Below are positions 32,264 to 41,742 of a stretch of DNA of 64,000 bases, one piece after another (position 1 is the stretch's first letter; each line of letters opens with the position of its first letter). The notes below the pieces were generated by a model. That model was not told the DNA's origin, did no database searches, and saw nothing but the letters and a program-made list of their open reading frames with translations. The position numbers and the translations under genes are program-made. The stretch is from G963674955 sp963674955 (GTDB lineage: Bacteria > Desulfobacterota > Desulfovibrionia > Desulfovibrionales > Desulfovibrionaceae), in NCBI GenBank assembly GCA_963674955.2, contig CAXXKR010000004.1, positions 434,001-498,000 on the forward strand. The letters are read 5' to 3'.

Positions 32264-34105
32264 ATGGGATACAGAAATCTCTCTCAATGTCTTTCCGATC
32301 TTGAAGCCATAGGCGACTTGATCCGAATCGACCGGGAAATCGACGCCGATCTTGAAGCGGGAGCCATCCAGCGCAGAGTCCAGCATGCTGGGGGGCCGGC
32401 GCTTCTTTTTACCAATATAAAGGGCTGCGGATTTCCAATGGCCGCCAACCTGTTCGGCACGATGGAAAGAACACGGTATCTTTTTCGCGACGCGCTTTCT
32501 GCCGTCAGGAATATCTTTCAGCTCAAGCTCGACCCCCTCCAGGCCCTGAAAAAGCCCTGGAAATATCTTGACGTTCCGGGCGGCCTGATTCACGCCCTGC
32601 CGCGCAGGGTCGAATCCGGGCCAATACTGGCCAATGAAACGACCATATCCGAACTGCCGCAACTGAAATCCTGGCCCATGGACGGCGGGGCCTACGTGAC
32701 TCTGCCGCAGGTCTATTCCGAAAGCCTTTCCAAACCGGGCTTTGGAGCATCGAACCTGGGCATGTATCGGGTTCAATTGTCGGGCAATGAATACGAACGG
32801 GACCGTGAAGTAGGGCTGCACTACCAGATTCACCGCGGTATCGGCGCACATCACGCCGAGGCCATCGAGCGTGGCGAGCCGCTCAAGGTCAACGTCTTTG
32901 TGGGCGGCCCGCCGTCCATGAGCCTGGCCGCAGTGATGCCTTTGCCGGAAGGGTTGCCGGAATTGTTTTTTGCGGGGTTGTTGGGAGGCCGCAGGGTTTC
33001 CCTGGTAGCGCCCGAAGGTCATCTGCCCATTCCCGCCGAGGCCGATTTCTGCATCTGCGGGACAATCGACCCGAAACGCAATCTTCCGGAAGGACCCTTT
33101 GGCGACCATTTGGGTTATTACAGCCTGGTTCACGACTTTCCGGTGATGAGAGTGGACAGGGTCTATCACCGCGACGGCGCTGTCTGGCCCTTTACAACGG
33201 TCGGCCGTCCGCCCCAGGAAGACAGCATACTGGGCGCTTTCATCCACGAGCTGACAGCCGAGTTGGTGCCCACTGTCTTCAGCGGAGTGCATGAAGTCCA
33301 TGCCGTGGACGCGGCCGGGGTGCACCCCCTGCTGTTGGCCGTGGGCAGCGAACGCTATGTGCCTTTTGCCGAGGACAGGCAGCCGCAGGAACTGCTGACC
33401 AACGCCATGTCCCTTTTGGGCAACACCCAGACCGCCCTTTCCAAGTATGTGATGATCGCGGCCAGGGAGGATGATCCGAGTCTTGGGGCGCACGATATTC
33501 CGGATTTTTTTTCACATGTTCTGCAACGCATCGATCCGGGCCGGGACCTTCATTTCATCACCAGAACGACCATGGACACCTTGGATTATTCCGGCATAAG
33601 CCTGAACCAGGGCTCCAAATTGATAATGGCCGCCGCCGGTCCAAAACGCCGTGATCTGGCGGACCGATTGCCGAACGGATTTAATGTCCCGGAAGGATTC
33701 TTCGGGGCCAGGGTCTTCGCGCCGGGCATTGCGGTCGTGGGCTGCAAACCTCACGAAAACAGGCGAGACGAACATGATCCCTTGCTGGAGGCGTTGGCGA
33801 CCGGACTTGACAATGTCGCCGGCCTAGACGGACTTCCTTTGCTGGTCGTGGCTGACGATCCGGATTTTGCGGCGGCCAATTGGGATAATTTCCTCTGGGT
33901 CTCATTCACCAGATCGGACCCGGCAACCGACATATACGGCGTGAACGCGTTCACCCATTGCAAGCATTGGGGCTGTCAAGGGCCAATGATCGTGGACGCA
34001 AGAATCAAGACCTATCACGCTCCGCCTCTTGAGGCGGACCCGGAGATTGAAAGACGTGTCGACGCTCTGGGAGCGCCGGGCGGACCTTTGCACAAAATCA
34101 TCTAG
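32264..34105 (+). CDS. ubiD: UbiD-family decarboxylase
   Basis: A 613-residue prenyl-FMN-dependent (de)carboxylase. The N-terminal LIRIDREIDADLEAGAI and the FGTMERT segment are typical, and the active-site motif PEGPFGDHLGYYS supplies a catalytic Glu. It is longer than E. coli UbiD (about 497), as are many menaquinone-pathway (futalosine) relatives. ubiX for its cofactor is 5 kb away. A following gene of unknown function starts 18 bp later. Role in menaquinone synthesis is likely; aromatic decarboxylation is an alternative. Confidence 0.88.
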   Translation: MGYRNLSQCLSDLEAIGDLIRIDREIDADLEAGAIQRRVQHAGGPALLFTNIKGCGFPMAANLFGTMERTRYLFRDALSAVRNIFQLKLDPLQALKKPWKYLDVPGGLIHALPRRVESGPILANETTISELPQLKSWPMDGGAYVTLPQVYSESLSKPGFGASNLGMYRVQLSGNEYERDREVGLHYQIHRGIGAHHAEAIERGEPLKVNVFVGGPPSMSLAAVMPLPEGLPELFFAGLLGGRRVSLVAPEGHLPIPAEADFCICGTIDPKRNLPEGPFGDHLGYYSLVHDFPVMRVDRVYHRDGAVWPFTTVGRPPQEDSILGAFIHELTAELVPTVFSGVHEVHAVDAAGVHPLLLAVGSERYVPFAEDRQPQELLTNAMSLLGNTQTALSKYVMIAAREDDPSLGAHDIPDFFSHVLQRIDPGRDLHFITRTTMDTLDYSGISLNQGSKLIMAAAGPKRRDLADRLPNGFNVPEGFFGARVFAPGIAVVGCKPHENRRDEHDPLLEALATGLDNVAGLDGLPLLVVADDPDFAAANWDNFLWVSFTRSDPATDIYGVNAFTHCKHWGCQGPMIVDARIKTYHAPPLEADPEIERRVDALGAPGGPLHKII

Positions 34106-34123
34106 ATTGGAGAAGTGTAGGAA

Positions 34124-34639
34124 ATGGATGAAAAAGTAGTTTCATTGCTCAAGGCCTCGTTCGCCGCCGATCTTTACGAAACCGTGAACGCGGCAAAAAA
34201 GACAACGGATGAGAAGAACTTCAGGCATACCATGTTCGAGAGTTCCAGCCACATGGTTTTCTGCGCTCTTTTCCCCAAAGCGGACCTCCTTGAAATTCCG
34301 GACCTTACTGACGAGTTCAAGGCAAGCCTGAAGACTTTCAATATCATAGGGGTGATTACCGATGCGACTCAAAGCCTTGAACTCTTCATGCTGGGCGGGA
34401 TGAACAAACCTTTGACCACGCTCAAGTCAGCGGAAGGTTTGTCCGGAATCCTTTCCGAGGGCCAGGTCATGGCTTTTCTTGACAGATATTTCGAGACCAG
34501 GGGATTCGAGATCGACCTTGAAACTGTGGGCGTGGACGAGTTGATCAGGCGAAGCAGCGAGGAAACCCTTCAAAATACGACATTTTCGCGTCTGCATGAG
34601 ATCGACGAGATGATCAAGATGACCGGCATGGACAACTGA
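34124..34639 (+). CDS. Protein of unknown function downstream of ubiD
   Basis: A 171-residue soluble, mainly helical and acidic protein with no signal peptide or membrane segment. I recognise no motif. It starts 18 bp after ubiD with a GGAG-like Shine-Dalgarno and ends before a terminator, so it is probably cotranscribed with ubiD. Base composition is like its neighbours. Confidence 0.6.
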   Translation: MDEKVVSLLKASFAADLYETVNAAKKTTDEKNFRHTMFESSSHMVFCALFPKADLLEIPDLTDEFKASLKTFNIIGVITDATQSLELFMLGGMNKPLTTLKSAEGLSGILSEGQVMAFLDRYFETRGFEIDLETVGVDELIRRSSEETLQNTTFSRLHEIDEMIKMTGMDN

Positions 34640-34681
34640 TTTATCCTGATTTTGGGCAGGCTCCGGACCGTCTTGCAATAA

Positions 34682-34719
34682 AAAACCGCAGAGGGGTCAA
34701 TGACCCTTTCTGCGGTTTT
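34682..34719. terminator. Bidirectional rho-independent terminator
   Basis: AAAACCGCAGA...GGGTCA and its complement form a long hairpin flanked by A and T tracts, serving the gene ending at 34639 and the Hpt gene ending at 34736. Confidence 0.9.
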
Positions 34720-34735
34720 ATTGTTCTTGTAGGTA

Positions 34736-35128
34736 CTATTTTTGTCTTTCCAGCACTTTCGCCAGTTGGTAGAGTTGAAAATCTATTTTTTCTGAATCGC
34801 AATTCTCAATGTTCGCCACCAATTCCTTGAGCTTGTCCAGGCAGGTCAAAAGGACGGTAATGATGTCCGCATCCGGTGTCAGTTCACCCTTTCGTATCAT
34901 CTCGAAGATGTTTTCCATTTTATGGGACAGGGACTCAATATTCGTAAAACGCAACAGGTTGGCCCCTGCCTTGATGGAGTGGGCGTCCCTGAAGATCGAG
35001 TGGATCAAGTCCTCGTTGACCACGCTCCCGTTCTGTTCAACCAGGAGTAGACCGGTCTCGATATCCGCCAGCCTTTCCTCTGTTTCTTCAACAAAGGAAG
35101 TAACGACAGCGTCACTACGGTAGTCCAT
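34736..35128 (-). CDS. Hpt-domain phosphotransfer protein
   Basis: A 130-residue stand-alone histidine phosphotransfer domain of the CheA-P1 type. The phospho-acceptor His is in FRDAHSIKAGANLL. It begins 3 bases after the cheV stop, so it is translationally linked to CheV. No kinase domain is present; phosphate presumably comes from a CheA elsewhere. Confidence 0.88.
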   Translation of the reverse strand: MDYRSDAVVTSFVEETEERLADIETGLLLVEQNGSVVNEDLIHSIFRDAHSIKAGANLLRFTNIESLSHKMENIFEMIRKGELTPDADIITVLLTCLDKLKELVANIENCDSEKIDFQLYQLAKVLERQK

Positions 35129-35131
35129 TTT

Positions 35132-36073
35132 CTAGTTCCGTTCTTCTATCAACTTTATGGCTTCCTGAGCCATCCGCTCCAGATCTGGTTTGGAAATCTG
35201 TTCATCCGCTTTGACCGACTCGCCTTTATGCCTGAGTTCATCAGTTATTATCGATGAATAAAGTATGACGGGCAGTTTGCCTGTTATGGAGTCCTGCTTG
35301 GCGTTTTTCGTCAGGCTGAATCCGTCCATCAGCGGCATTTCAATGTCGGAGACGATGATGTTCAGGTATTCAGTAATATCCTTGCCTTCGCTCAAGGCTT
35401 TTTCCTTGATTTCCCAGAGCTTGTCCAGCGCCTCTTTGCCGTTGTTGGTCATTATGGTTTTAAAGTTCGCGGCTTCGAGGTTTTCCTGGAGCATCAATCT
35501 GATGGTTGCGGAGTCATCCGCCACAAGAGCGACATACTCCTCCTTGGCGCGTATGGAGGTGCTCAAGGTGGGAGCCGTGTTGGTGTCAAGTTCCGCCAGG
35601 ATGTATTCGAGGTCCAGAAGCTGGATGAAATGATCTCCCTTGTCCACCATGCCGACTATGCTGCCGGTCGCCATCTTGGCCATGTAACCGCTGGGCGGAA
35701 TGACCTCGTTCCAGCCGACGCGGTGGATTTCAGTCACGCCTGAGACGAGAAAGCCCGTGACAGAATTGCTGAACTCCGTGACCACAACCACGTCGTATTC
35801 GTTTTGCGGTTTTTTCATTCCGAGCCAGATGCTAAGATCAAGCACGGGCAGGATAAGGTCACGCAAAGGTATGGTCCCCAAAAAGGAGGGGTGGGGGGCT
35901 GACTCAGGGGGTACAAGGTGGGGGCTTTCGATAACCTGCATGACTTTTGCCACGTTTACGCCGAAATAGCATGGTTCCGGCTTGTCTTTGCCAGGAAGGA
36001 ATTCTTCTATATAAAATTCTAGTATTTCCAGCTCGTTAGTGCCAGTCTCCAGGAGTATGCCTGTTTCACTCAT
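35132..36073 (-). CDS. cheV: Chemotaxis protein CheV (CheW-receiver fusion)
   Basis: A 313-residue protein with an N-terminal CheW domain (residues about 10-165, including FLVSGVTEIHRVGWNEV) and a C-terminal receiver. The receiver has LVADDSATIRLM, the phospho-acceptor Asp in IIVSDIEMPLMDGF, and the Lys in QISKPD. CheV couples chemoreceptors to CheA and tunes adaptation. It forms an operon with the Hpt gene and has AGGGGAT before the ATG. Confidence 0.93.
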   Translation of the reverse strand: MSETGILLETGTNELEILEFYIEEFLPGKDKPEPCYFGVNVAKVMQVIESPHLVPPESAPHPSFLGTIPLRDLILPVLDLSIWLGMKKPQNEYDVVVVTEFSNSVTGFLVSGVTEIHRVGWNEVIPPSGYMAKMATGSIVGMVDKGDHFIQLLDLEYILAELDTNTAPTLSTSIRAKEEYVALVADDSATIRLMLQENLEAANFKTIMTNNGKEALDKLWEIKEKALSEGKDITEYLNIIVSDIEMPLMDGFSLTKNAKQDSITGKLPVILYSSIITDELRHKGESVKADEQISKPDLERMAQEAIKLIEERN

Positions 36074-36293
36074 GGTTATCCCCTCATGGTTGAAGGCTCA
36101 TTGAATGGAATTTTCACACTATTTTTAATTAACAAGTTTTTTTATTGCCTGTCCAGTAGTTATCTATTTTGATAGGATAAGGCCAGAGTGATGTGTTATT
36201 TTTTCATTGTTCAATTTTCTTGACTCAAATCCTGCACGGGGGCAATAAAACTTAGCAGTTTTGCTTATTCCTACATCTCAAACGGAGAAAAAC

Positions 36294-39242
36294 ATGGTCA
36301 AAAGTGGCGCTGACACCAAAAATTATGTTCTTGAACTGTTGAAGCTGAAGTTGGATCAGTCGGCCGAGGCCCTTGTTCCCTGGTATTTTGACAACATGCC
36401 TGATTATTATTTTAAGACCCACGACAAGGATGAACAGATAACACACCTTCATGCCATTCTTTCCGGGCAGGTGAAAACGGAAAAGCAATCCGTCGTTCTC
36501 AAGAGTCCGAGCGGGACACGCGTCACCCATATCACTCCCGGCGGGGACATGAAGCGGCTTGTGGATGTTGTGAACAATTACGCGGACCAGTCAATCAACT
36601 CGGCCAGAATCTATTCGAGCAATGATCATGCCTTGCGCCTGGACACGTTTATTCTAGGCGATCGCGCCTGTTGCGACGGCAAAGGCTGCAGCTATGAAAA
36701 CGCATTGGAAAGAATCCTTTTGTCCGGCCTTCTTCCTGAAGGAAAGAAAGACGAATTTTCGGCATTTCTGGCCACGACCACATCTGACTATGTGGAGAAG
36801 TTCGAGTCAAACAGGGTGGTCAGGCATTTTGAAACCTGTTGCAGCATACGCAATACCGAGGAGGTTTTCGTCAAGCTGGAGAACGATGTCCATCCAGGCA
36901 TAGACAGGGTTGCGGTGGCCATGGACAACCCTCCGAAAAAGGGACTCTTCCTTCAGGCGATCAAGATATTTGCGCGTGAAAAAATCAATGTTCTTAGGGC
37001 ATATGGCGATGAATTCGAAAAAGAGGACAAGGGCAGGATGGTCGTGATGAGTTTCTACATCGACCAGGCCGATGTTCATTTGAAGCCCGATTCAAGGCAA
37101 TGGGACAGGATACGCCGCCAATTGAGGATGGTTAAATGGTTCGCCTTTCACGGGCTGGAGAAAATGGCCGAAGAGGAGGGTTGGGAGCTGAATCAGGTCA
37201 TGCTAATGCAGGCCGCCTGCGAATTCTGCCATCAGTTTCTGGTGCGGGACAACATCTATGCCTACACCTCCGACAGAATAGTGAATTCCGTGCTCAAAAA
37301 CAGAAAAATGGCCAACAAGCTCCTTGATTACTTCGAAACCAGATTCGACCCTGGCTTGGCAAAGGGACGGGCCAAGAAGTTGGAGTCCAACGAACTGGAA
37401 ATTCGCAACGAACTTGGCAACATACCGGACGACATCGTAAGAAGCATTCTTGAGTGCATCCTGAAATTCTTCATGCATACATTAAGAACAAATTATTACA
37501 TGCCGGGTCGTCTGGGCCTCAGCTTCCGGATGAATCCCGACATACTGGACCCCATGCCGGAAGAAGAGAGGCCTTTCGGTTTTTATTGCTTTCACGGACC
37601 CTACTGCTTTGGTTTCCAGGTCCGGTATCGCGACATGGCCAGAGGGGGCGTGCGCATCGTGCCCACCAAGACCCAGGAGCAGTTCGAAATCGAGAGCAAC
37701 AGGCTTTTCGACGAGGTCACCAAACTGGCCAAGGCCCAGCAATTCAAAAACAAGGACATACCCGAAGGCGGCTCCAAGGCGGTCATCCTGCTCGGTCCGA
37801 ACGGAGACAGGGACTTGGCGCTGAAGAGCATGGTCGATTCTTTACTTGACCTGCTGGTCACCGACGAGGATGGAAGGCTGCCTTCAAACATCGTGGACTA
37901 CCTGAACCGGGAGGAAATTATTTATCTCGGTCCCGACGAAAATGTCACATCCTCCCACATCAACTGGATAGTCTCCCGCGCCGCCAAACGCGGCTACAAA
38001 TGGCCCTCGGCCTTCATGAGCTCGAAGCCTGGAGCGGGCATCAGCCACAAGGAATTCGGGGTAACCAGCGAAGGAGTCATAGTCTTCGCGGAGGTCGTGT
38101 TGAAGGCTCTGGGCATTGATCCGGTGAAACAGCCCTTCACCGTGAAAATGACCGGCGGTCCGGCAGGGGACGTGGCCTCCAACGCCGTGAAGATCATGTT
38201 CAGGGAATACGGTGAGAATGCCCGAATTCTCTGCATGAGCGACGGCCACGGTGCGGTCTACGATCCCGAAGGGCTGGATCATGGGGAACTGATGCGGCTC
38301 ATTGACGGGGGAAGGAAGTCCGCTCATTTCGACCCCGCCAAGCTCAAGGGTAAAAAGGCTTTCGTGGTTTCCACCGACGATCAGGACGGAGTGAAGATTC
38401 GCGACGATATCCATAACTGGGTTGAGGCCGACATCTTCATCCCTTCCGGCGGCAGGCCGGAAACCATCAATCTGAAGAACTGGCAGCGGTTTCTCAAGGA
38501 TGACGGCACACCTTCGGCAAGGGCCATGGTCGAAGGCGCCAACATCTTTATTTCGCCCGACGCCCGCGCCAAGCTGGAGGAGGCCGGAATGCTGGCCGTT
38601 CCCGGTCATTCGGCAAACAAGACGGGCGTTATCTGCTCTTCATATGAAATACTGGCGGGTCTTTGTCTTTCAGAGGCCGAGTTTCTTGCCCTGAAAAAGG
38701 AATACGTGGAGCAGGTTCTGGATATTCTCAGGGCCAGGGCCAGGTCCGAGGCTGAACTTTTGCTCAGGGAATACAGACTTGCCAGCGGACGGAAAACCAT
38801 AACGGATATTTCCCGTGATCTTTCCCTGTCGATAAATTCCCTGGCGGACAACATTTACAAGGTGCTCGACGCCAAGGGCAATCCGGTTGCCGAGAGCAGC
38901 GAGTTGAGAAACCTGATCCTTGAATACTGCCCGCGCATATTGGCTGAAAATTATGCCGAGAGGCTCACCGTTTCAGTCCCTCTTGCGCATCAATTGTCCC
39001 TTTTGGCCGCGTTCATTTCCTCGAAGATATATTATCAGGAAGGCCTGGGCTGGGTGGATGAACTTGTGAATATCAGCGGAATCACGGACGTGATATACGC
39101 CTATCTTGAACAGGAACGAAGGGTAGGACGGTTCAAGTCGGAGGTGATGGAAAGTTCCATCACGGACAAGGACGAAATAATCGATATCCTGGAAAAACGG
39201 GGCCGCAAGCACATGACGATGCGAAAGCTCGGCCTGAGTTGA
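36294..39242 (+). CDS. NAD-specific glutamate dehydrogenase, 115-kDa class
   Basis: A 982-residue enzyme that interconverts glutamate and 2-oxoglutarate plus ammonium. A long N-terminal regulatory region (about residues 1-450) precedes the catalytic part, where ARGGVRIVPTKTQEQ and FKNKDIPEGGSKA carry the substrate and catalytic lysines. The NAD-binding region is near MTGGPAGDVASNAVKI. The size matches the class typified by fungal Gdh2, well above the 50-kDa class and below the roughly 180-kDa L-GDH. The ATG at 36294 has GGAG 6 bases upstream; the frame opens at 36261. Confidence 0.9.
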   Translation: MVKSGADTKNYVLELLKLKLDQSAEALVPWYFDNMPDYYFKTHDKDEQITHLHAILSGQVKTEKQSVVLKSPSGTRVTHITPGGDMKRLVDVVNNYADQSINSARIYSSNDHALRLDTFILGDRACCDGKGCSYENALERILLSGLLPEGKKDEFSAFLATTTSDYVEKFESNRVVRHFETCCSIRNTEEVFVKLENDVHPGIDRVAVAMDNPPKKGLFLQAIKIFAREKINVLRAYGDEFEKEDKGRMVVMSFYIDQADVHLKPDSRQWDRIRRQLRMVKWFAFHGLEKMAEEEGWELNQVMLMQAACEFCHQFLVRDNIYAYTSDRIVNSVLKNRKMANKLLDYFETRFDPGLAKGRAKKLESNELEIRNELGNIPDDIVRSILECILKFFMHTLRTNYYMPGRLGLSFRMNPDILDPMPEEERPFGFYCFHGPYCFGFQVRYRDMARGGVRIVPTKTQEQFEIESNRLFDEVTKLAKAQQFKNKDIPEGGSKAVILLGPNGDRDLALKSMVDSLLDLLVTDEDGRLPSNIVDYLNREEIIYLGPDENVTSSHINWIVSRAAKRGYKWPSAFMSSKPGAGISHKEFGVTSEGVIVFAEVVLKALGIDPVKQPFTVKMTGGPAGDVASNAVKIMFREYGENARILCMSDGHGAVYDPEGLDHGELMRLIDGGRKSAHFDPAKLKGKKAFVVSTDDQDGVKIRDDIHNWVEADIFIPSGGRPETINLKNWQRFLKDDGTPSARAMVEGANIFISPDARAKLEEAGMLAVPGHSANKTGVICSSYEILAGLCLSEAEFLALKKEYVEQVLDILRARARSEAELLLREYRLASGRKTITDISRDLSLSINSLADNIYKVLDAKGNPVAESSELRNLILEYCPRILAENYAERLTVSVPLAHQLSLLAAFISSKIYYQEGLGWVDELVNISGITDVIYAYLEQERRVGRFKSEVMESSITDKDEIIDILEKRGRKHMTMRKLGLS

Positions 39243-39246
39243 CGAA

Positions 39247-39282
39247 AACAGCCGTGCCTTGATTGTCAAGGCGCGGCTGTTT
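39247..39282. terminator. Bidirectional rho-independent terminator
   Basis: AACAGCCGTGCCTTGA, loop TTG, and a near-complete complement ending in T residues. It lies between the convergent GDH and SGNH genes. Confidence 0.85.
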
Positions 39283-39303
39283 GATTTTTGTCAAATCAGG
39301 TAG

Positions 39304-40620
39304 CTAATCCAGGCTTTCGATTATCGGCGCAAGATTGTCGGCCAATATGCGCGCCACTTCCTCATTGCCGCGTGGCGTTAAATGACAGTAGTCGGTATAG
39401 AGCTCGAAATCCGCGCCTAACTCTTTGATTTCCTGATTTATGTCCACTAAGGAATAACCATTTTCCACGACTTTTTCCTTGATCGCGCCGCTCAGGTGGT
39501 CGTCGAAAAAATACATGGGGATGTAGAGGCTGGATTCCTCTCCGCGGTTGTAGTGGTAGAAGTGCGATTCGTGCATGGCCTGTTCGATGGCTGAAAAACG
39601 CTTGTTCACCTTTCTGTCCAGAATCGGCTGGATGGCGAAGAGAAGTTTGACGCCATCCCTTTTCAACATGGCCATGTAGTTGTCCAGAACGTAGAAAAAT
39701 CGTTCAGTGTTCTTTACGTATAGGGCCTTGCGCTTCAGGTATTCGTCTTTGTCATAAGACTTGCGCGGACCAAGCACGCTGAAATCGATCTGGGCGGGGT
39801 CGTTTGCATTGGTATCCAGCAGGTCCTTCAGGCGTTTCTTGTTGCTCCCGGAGTTGGAGAACGGTCCCTTGACCATGTCGCGAATGTCCATGAGCAGTTT
39901 GTAAGTGCTCGTGCTTTCGATGATCCCTTTTTTCTGTGCCGGTATATAGACATTGGCCCACAGGGACATGAGCCTGTCCAGTTCCTCGTTCTCGGCATCG
40001 GCGAAAGGGGTGCCGGAGCTGAAGACTGTGATGTCGTTGAAGCCGTCCATGTTCACGATGATGTCGGGACGAAAGCGGCTGAGTGCGGAAATATAGTGCA
40101 TGTAGGACTGGTGGAACTTTCGGTTGTACACGCTTGTGTTGGCTATTTCGAATTTCCTGCCCGGATATTTTTCCGTAAGCATTTTTTCAACCTGGCCCGG
40201 TATGCTGAGGGGAAAGCTGTATACTCCCTGCGGATAATCCTTGATGAGCTGATAGGTCCAGTTGTCTCCCTTGGTCTGTCCCGCGCCGAGCAGGGCCGAG
40301 CCTCCGAGAAAGAATATCCTGATTACGCCCTCAGGCTTTTCTTCATTTATTTCGACAGCGGTCATGAAACCGTTCTTGTCGGTTTTGGCGTCCGGCTCAT
40401 CCGGGTTTAGTTTTATGGTGTGCTTGAAAGTGAAATCCGGCGAGTTTTTGCTGACCATGTATCCGGAAAGCACGCGATTGTATTTGTAGACCTTTGTTTT
40501 GGAGGTAAGCTTGTTCACCGCACAGGAGCCAAGTTCAAACAAGAGCAGGAAGGCGAGAAGGGGAATGAAGATGTACAGGACGTGCTTGAAGGGCATATCC
40601 ATGATTTTCTTAAAACTCAT
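39304..40620 (-). CDS. Membrane-anchored SGNH/GDSL-type hydrolase
   Basis: A 438-residue protein with an N-terminal membrane anchor (residues about 12-34). The SGNH blocks are recognisable: FFLGGSALLGAGQ (block I Ser), Asn in VNMDGFND, and the C-terminal D-x-x-H as TDYCHLTPRGNEE. Such extracytoplasmic SGNH proteins act as esterases or O-acyltransferases on polysaccharides or lipids. It stands alone, so the substrate is not indicated. Confidence 0.8.
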   Translation of the reverse strand: MSFKKIMDMPFKHVLYIFIPLLAFLLLFELGSCAVNKLTSKTKVYKYNRVLSGYMVSKNSPDFTFKHTIKLNPDEPDAKTDKNGFMTAVEINEEKPEGVIRIFFLGGSALLGAGQTKGDNWTYQLIKDYPQGVYSFPLSIPGQVEKMLTEKYPGRKFEIANTSVYNRKFHQSYMHYISALSRFRPDIIVNMDGFNDITVFSSGTPFADAENEELDRLMSLWANVYIPAQKKGIIESTSTYKLLMDIRDMVKGPFSNSGSNKKRLKDLLDTNANDPAQIDFSVLGPRKSYDKDEYLKRKALYVKNTERFFYVLDNYMAMLKRDGVKLLFAIQPILDRKVNKRFSAIEQAMHESHFYHYNRGEESSLYIPMYFFDDHLSGAIKEKVVENGYSLVDINQEIKELGADFELYTDYCHLTPRGNEEVARILADNLAPIIESLD

Positions 40621-40802
40621 GTGTTCGACCTCTGAAAAAGGATGTCCGGCAAGGAAAGGCCTTGTCCAACATCTGGCTAATTAAAAGAGCGTTTTTTATC
40701 AAGGTCCGTGTGCATATGGAAGGACCTGGTCAGAGACAACTTTTCATTCGCCAAGGGCCGTGATAAGTCAGAAAGCACTTATTTCCAAGGAGCCTAAATA
40801 TA

Positions 40803-41729
40803 ATGATCAGACTGATTTCCATTGCTTTCGCGGCGATTATTGTCGCCATGCCCATTTCTTTTGCCCAGGCCGAATCAACGGCCATCCGTTTCGGCATCTT
40901 GCCTGTGCTGGACACGCTGCCTCTGCAGGTCGCGGAAACGGAAGGGTTGTTCAAGGCTCAGGGGCTGGATGTCGAGCTCATCTCATTTTCCAGCGCCCTG
41001 GAACGCGACACCGCCATGCAGACCGGACAGTTGGACGGCTATTTCGGAGATCTGATCAACACGTTGCTCCTGATGCAGGGCGGAATCCGAATGCACATAG
41101 GGCTTGTCTCCTACAGGACCACTCCCGGACGGCGCATGTTCGGCATAGCGGCTTCTCCGGCCAACATGGAGATGACTCCGGAAAGTTCTGTAGGTTCAAG
41201 AATAGGCATTTCAGAGTCTACGGTTATTGAATTTCTTTTGGATAGGATGGAAACCGCAAACTTTGTCAAAGGCGGGATTTTTGAGCGCATGGAGGTCAAG
41301 AAGATACCCTTGCGCCTGCAGATGCTCTTGACCAATCAACTGGATTTGGCCCTTTTGCCGGAGCCGCTGCTGTCCCTGACCGAATTCAAGGGCGGCAAGG
41401 TTCTGTTCACGGACGACGAGTTGGACATTCCCCTGACCGTTCTCTGCCTGGATGGAAAATATTTTCAGGACAAGGGCAAGGCCTACAAGGCTTTTCTCGC
41501 GGCCTATGATCAGGCCGTTGCCAGGATCAAAGCCGATCCCGACGCCTATCGCAGCCTCATGGCCGAGAAATGCCGTATCCCCGCGCCGTTGGCCGACAAG
41601 TTTCCAGTTTACGAATACCCCTCTTCGTCCCTGCCGACCCCGGAGGAAATAGATCTGGTCCAGGACTGGATGCTCAAAAAGGGTCTGTTGAACGAAAAGA
41701 TAGACTATTCGCGCATTGTCGCGCCTTAG
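40803..41729 (+). CDS. ABC transporter periplasmic binding protein (NMT1/TauA type)
   Basis: A 308-residue secreted protein with a signal peptide (MIRLISIAFAAIIVAM ending AQAES) followed by an SsuA/THI5-like domain (IRFGILPVLDTLPLQVAETEGLF and LDGYFGDLINTLLL). Members bind sulfonates, nitrate, bicarbonate or pyrimidine thiamin precursors. It is the first gene of a three-gene importer operon. The ligand is not predictable from sequence. Confidence 0.88.
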   Translation: MIRLISIAFAAIIVAMPISFAQAESTAIRFGILPVLDTLPLQVAETEGLFKAQGLDVELISFSSALERDTAMQTGQLDGYFGDLINTLLLMQGGIRMHIGLVSYRTTPGRRMFGIAASPANMEMTPESSVGSRIGISESTVIEFLLDRMETANFVKGGIFERMEVKKIPLRLQMLLTNQLDLALLPEPLLSLTEFKGGKVLFTDDELDIPLTVLCLDGKYFQDKGKAYKAFLAAYDQAVARIKADPDAYRSLMAEKCRIPAPLADKFPVYEYPSSSLPTPEEIDLVQDWMLKKGLLNEKIDYSRIVAP

Positions 41730-41742
41730 CTGATTAACGCCG

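Noticed and set aside
32201..33493. Minus-strand frame of 430 codons opposite ubiD
   Set aside because: Shadow of ubiD caused by high GC and codon bias; no motif.
34640..34690. UGA stop of the 34124 gene as a second Sec codon
   Set aside because: The frame beyond the TGA lacks a Cys/Sec context and no SECIS-like hairpin occurs at the right distance.
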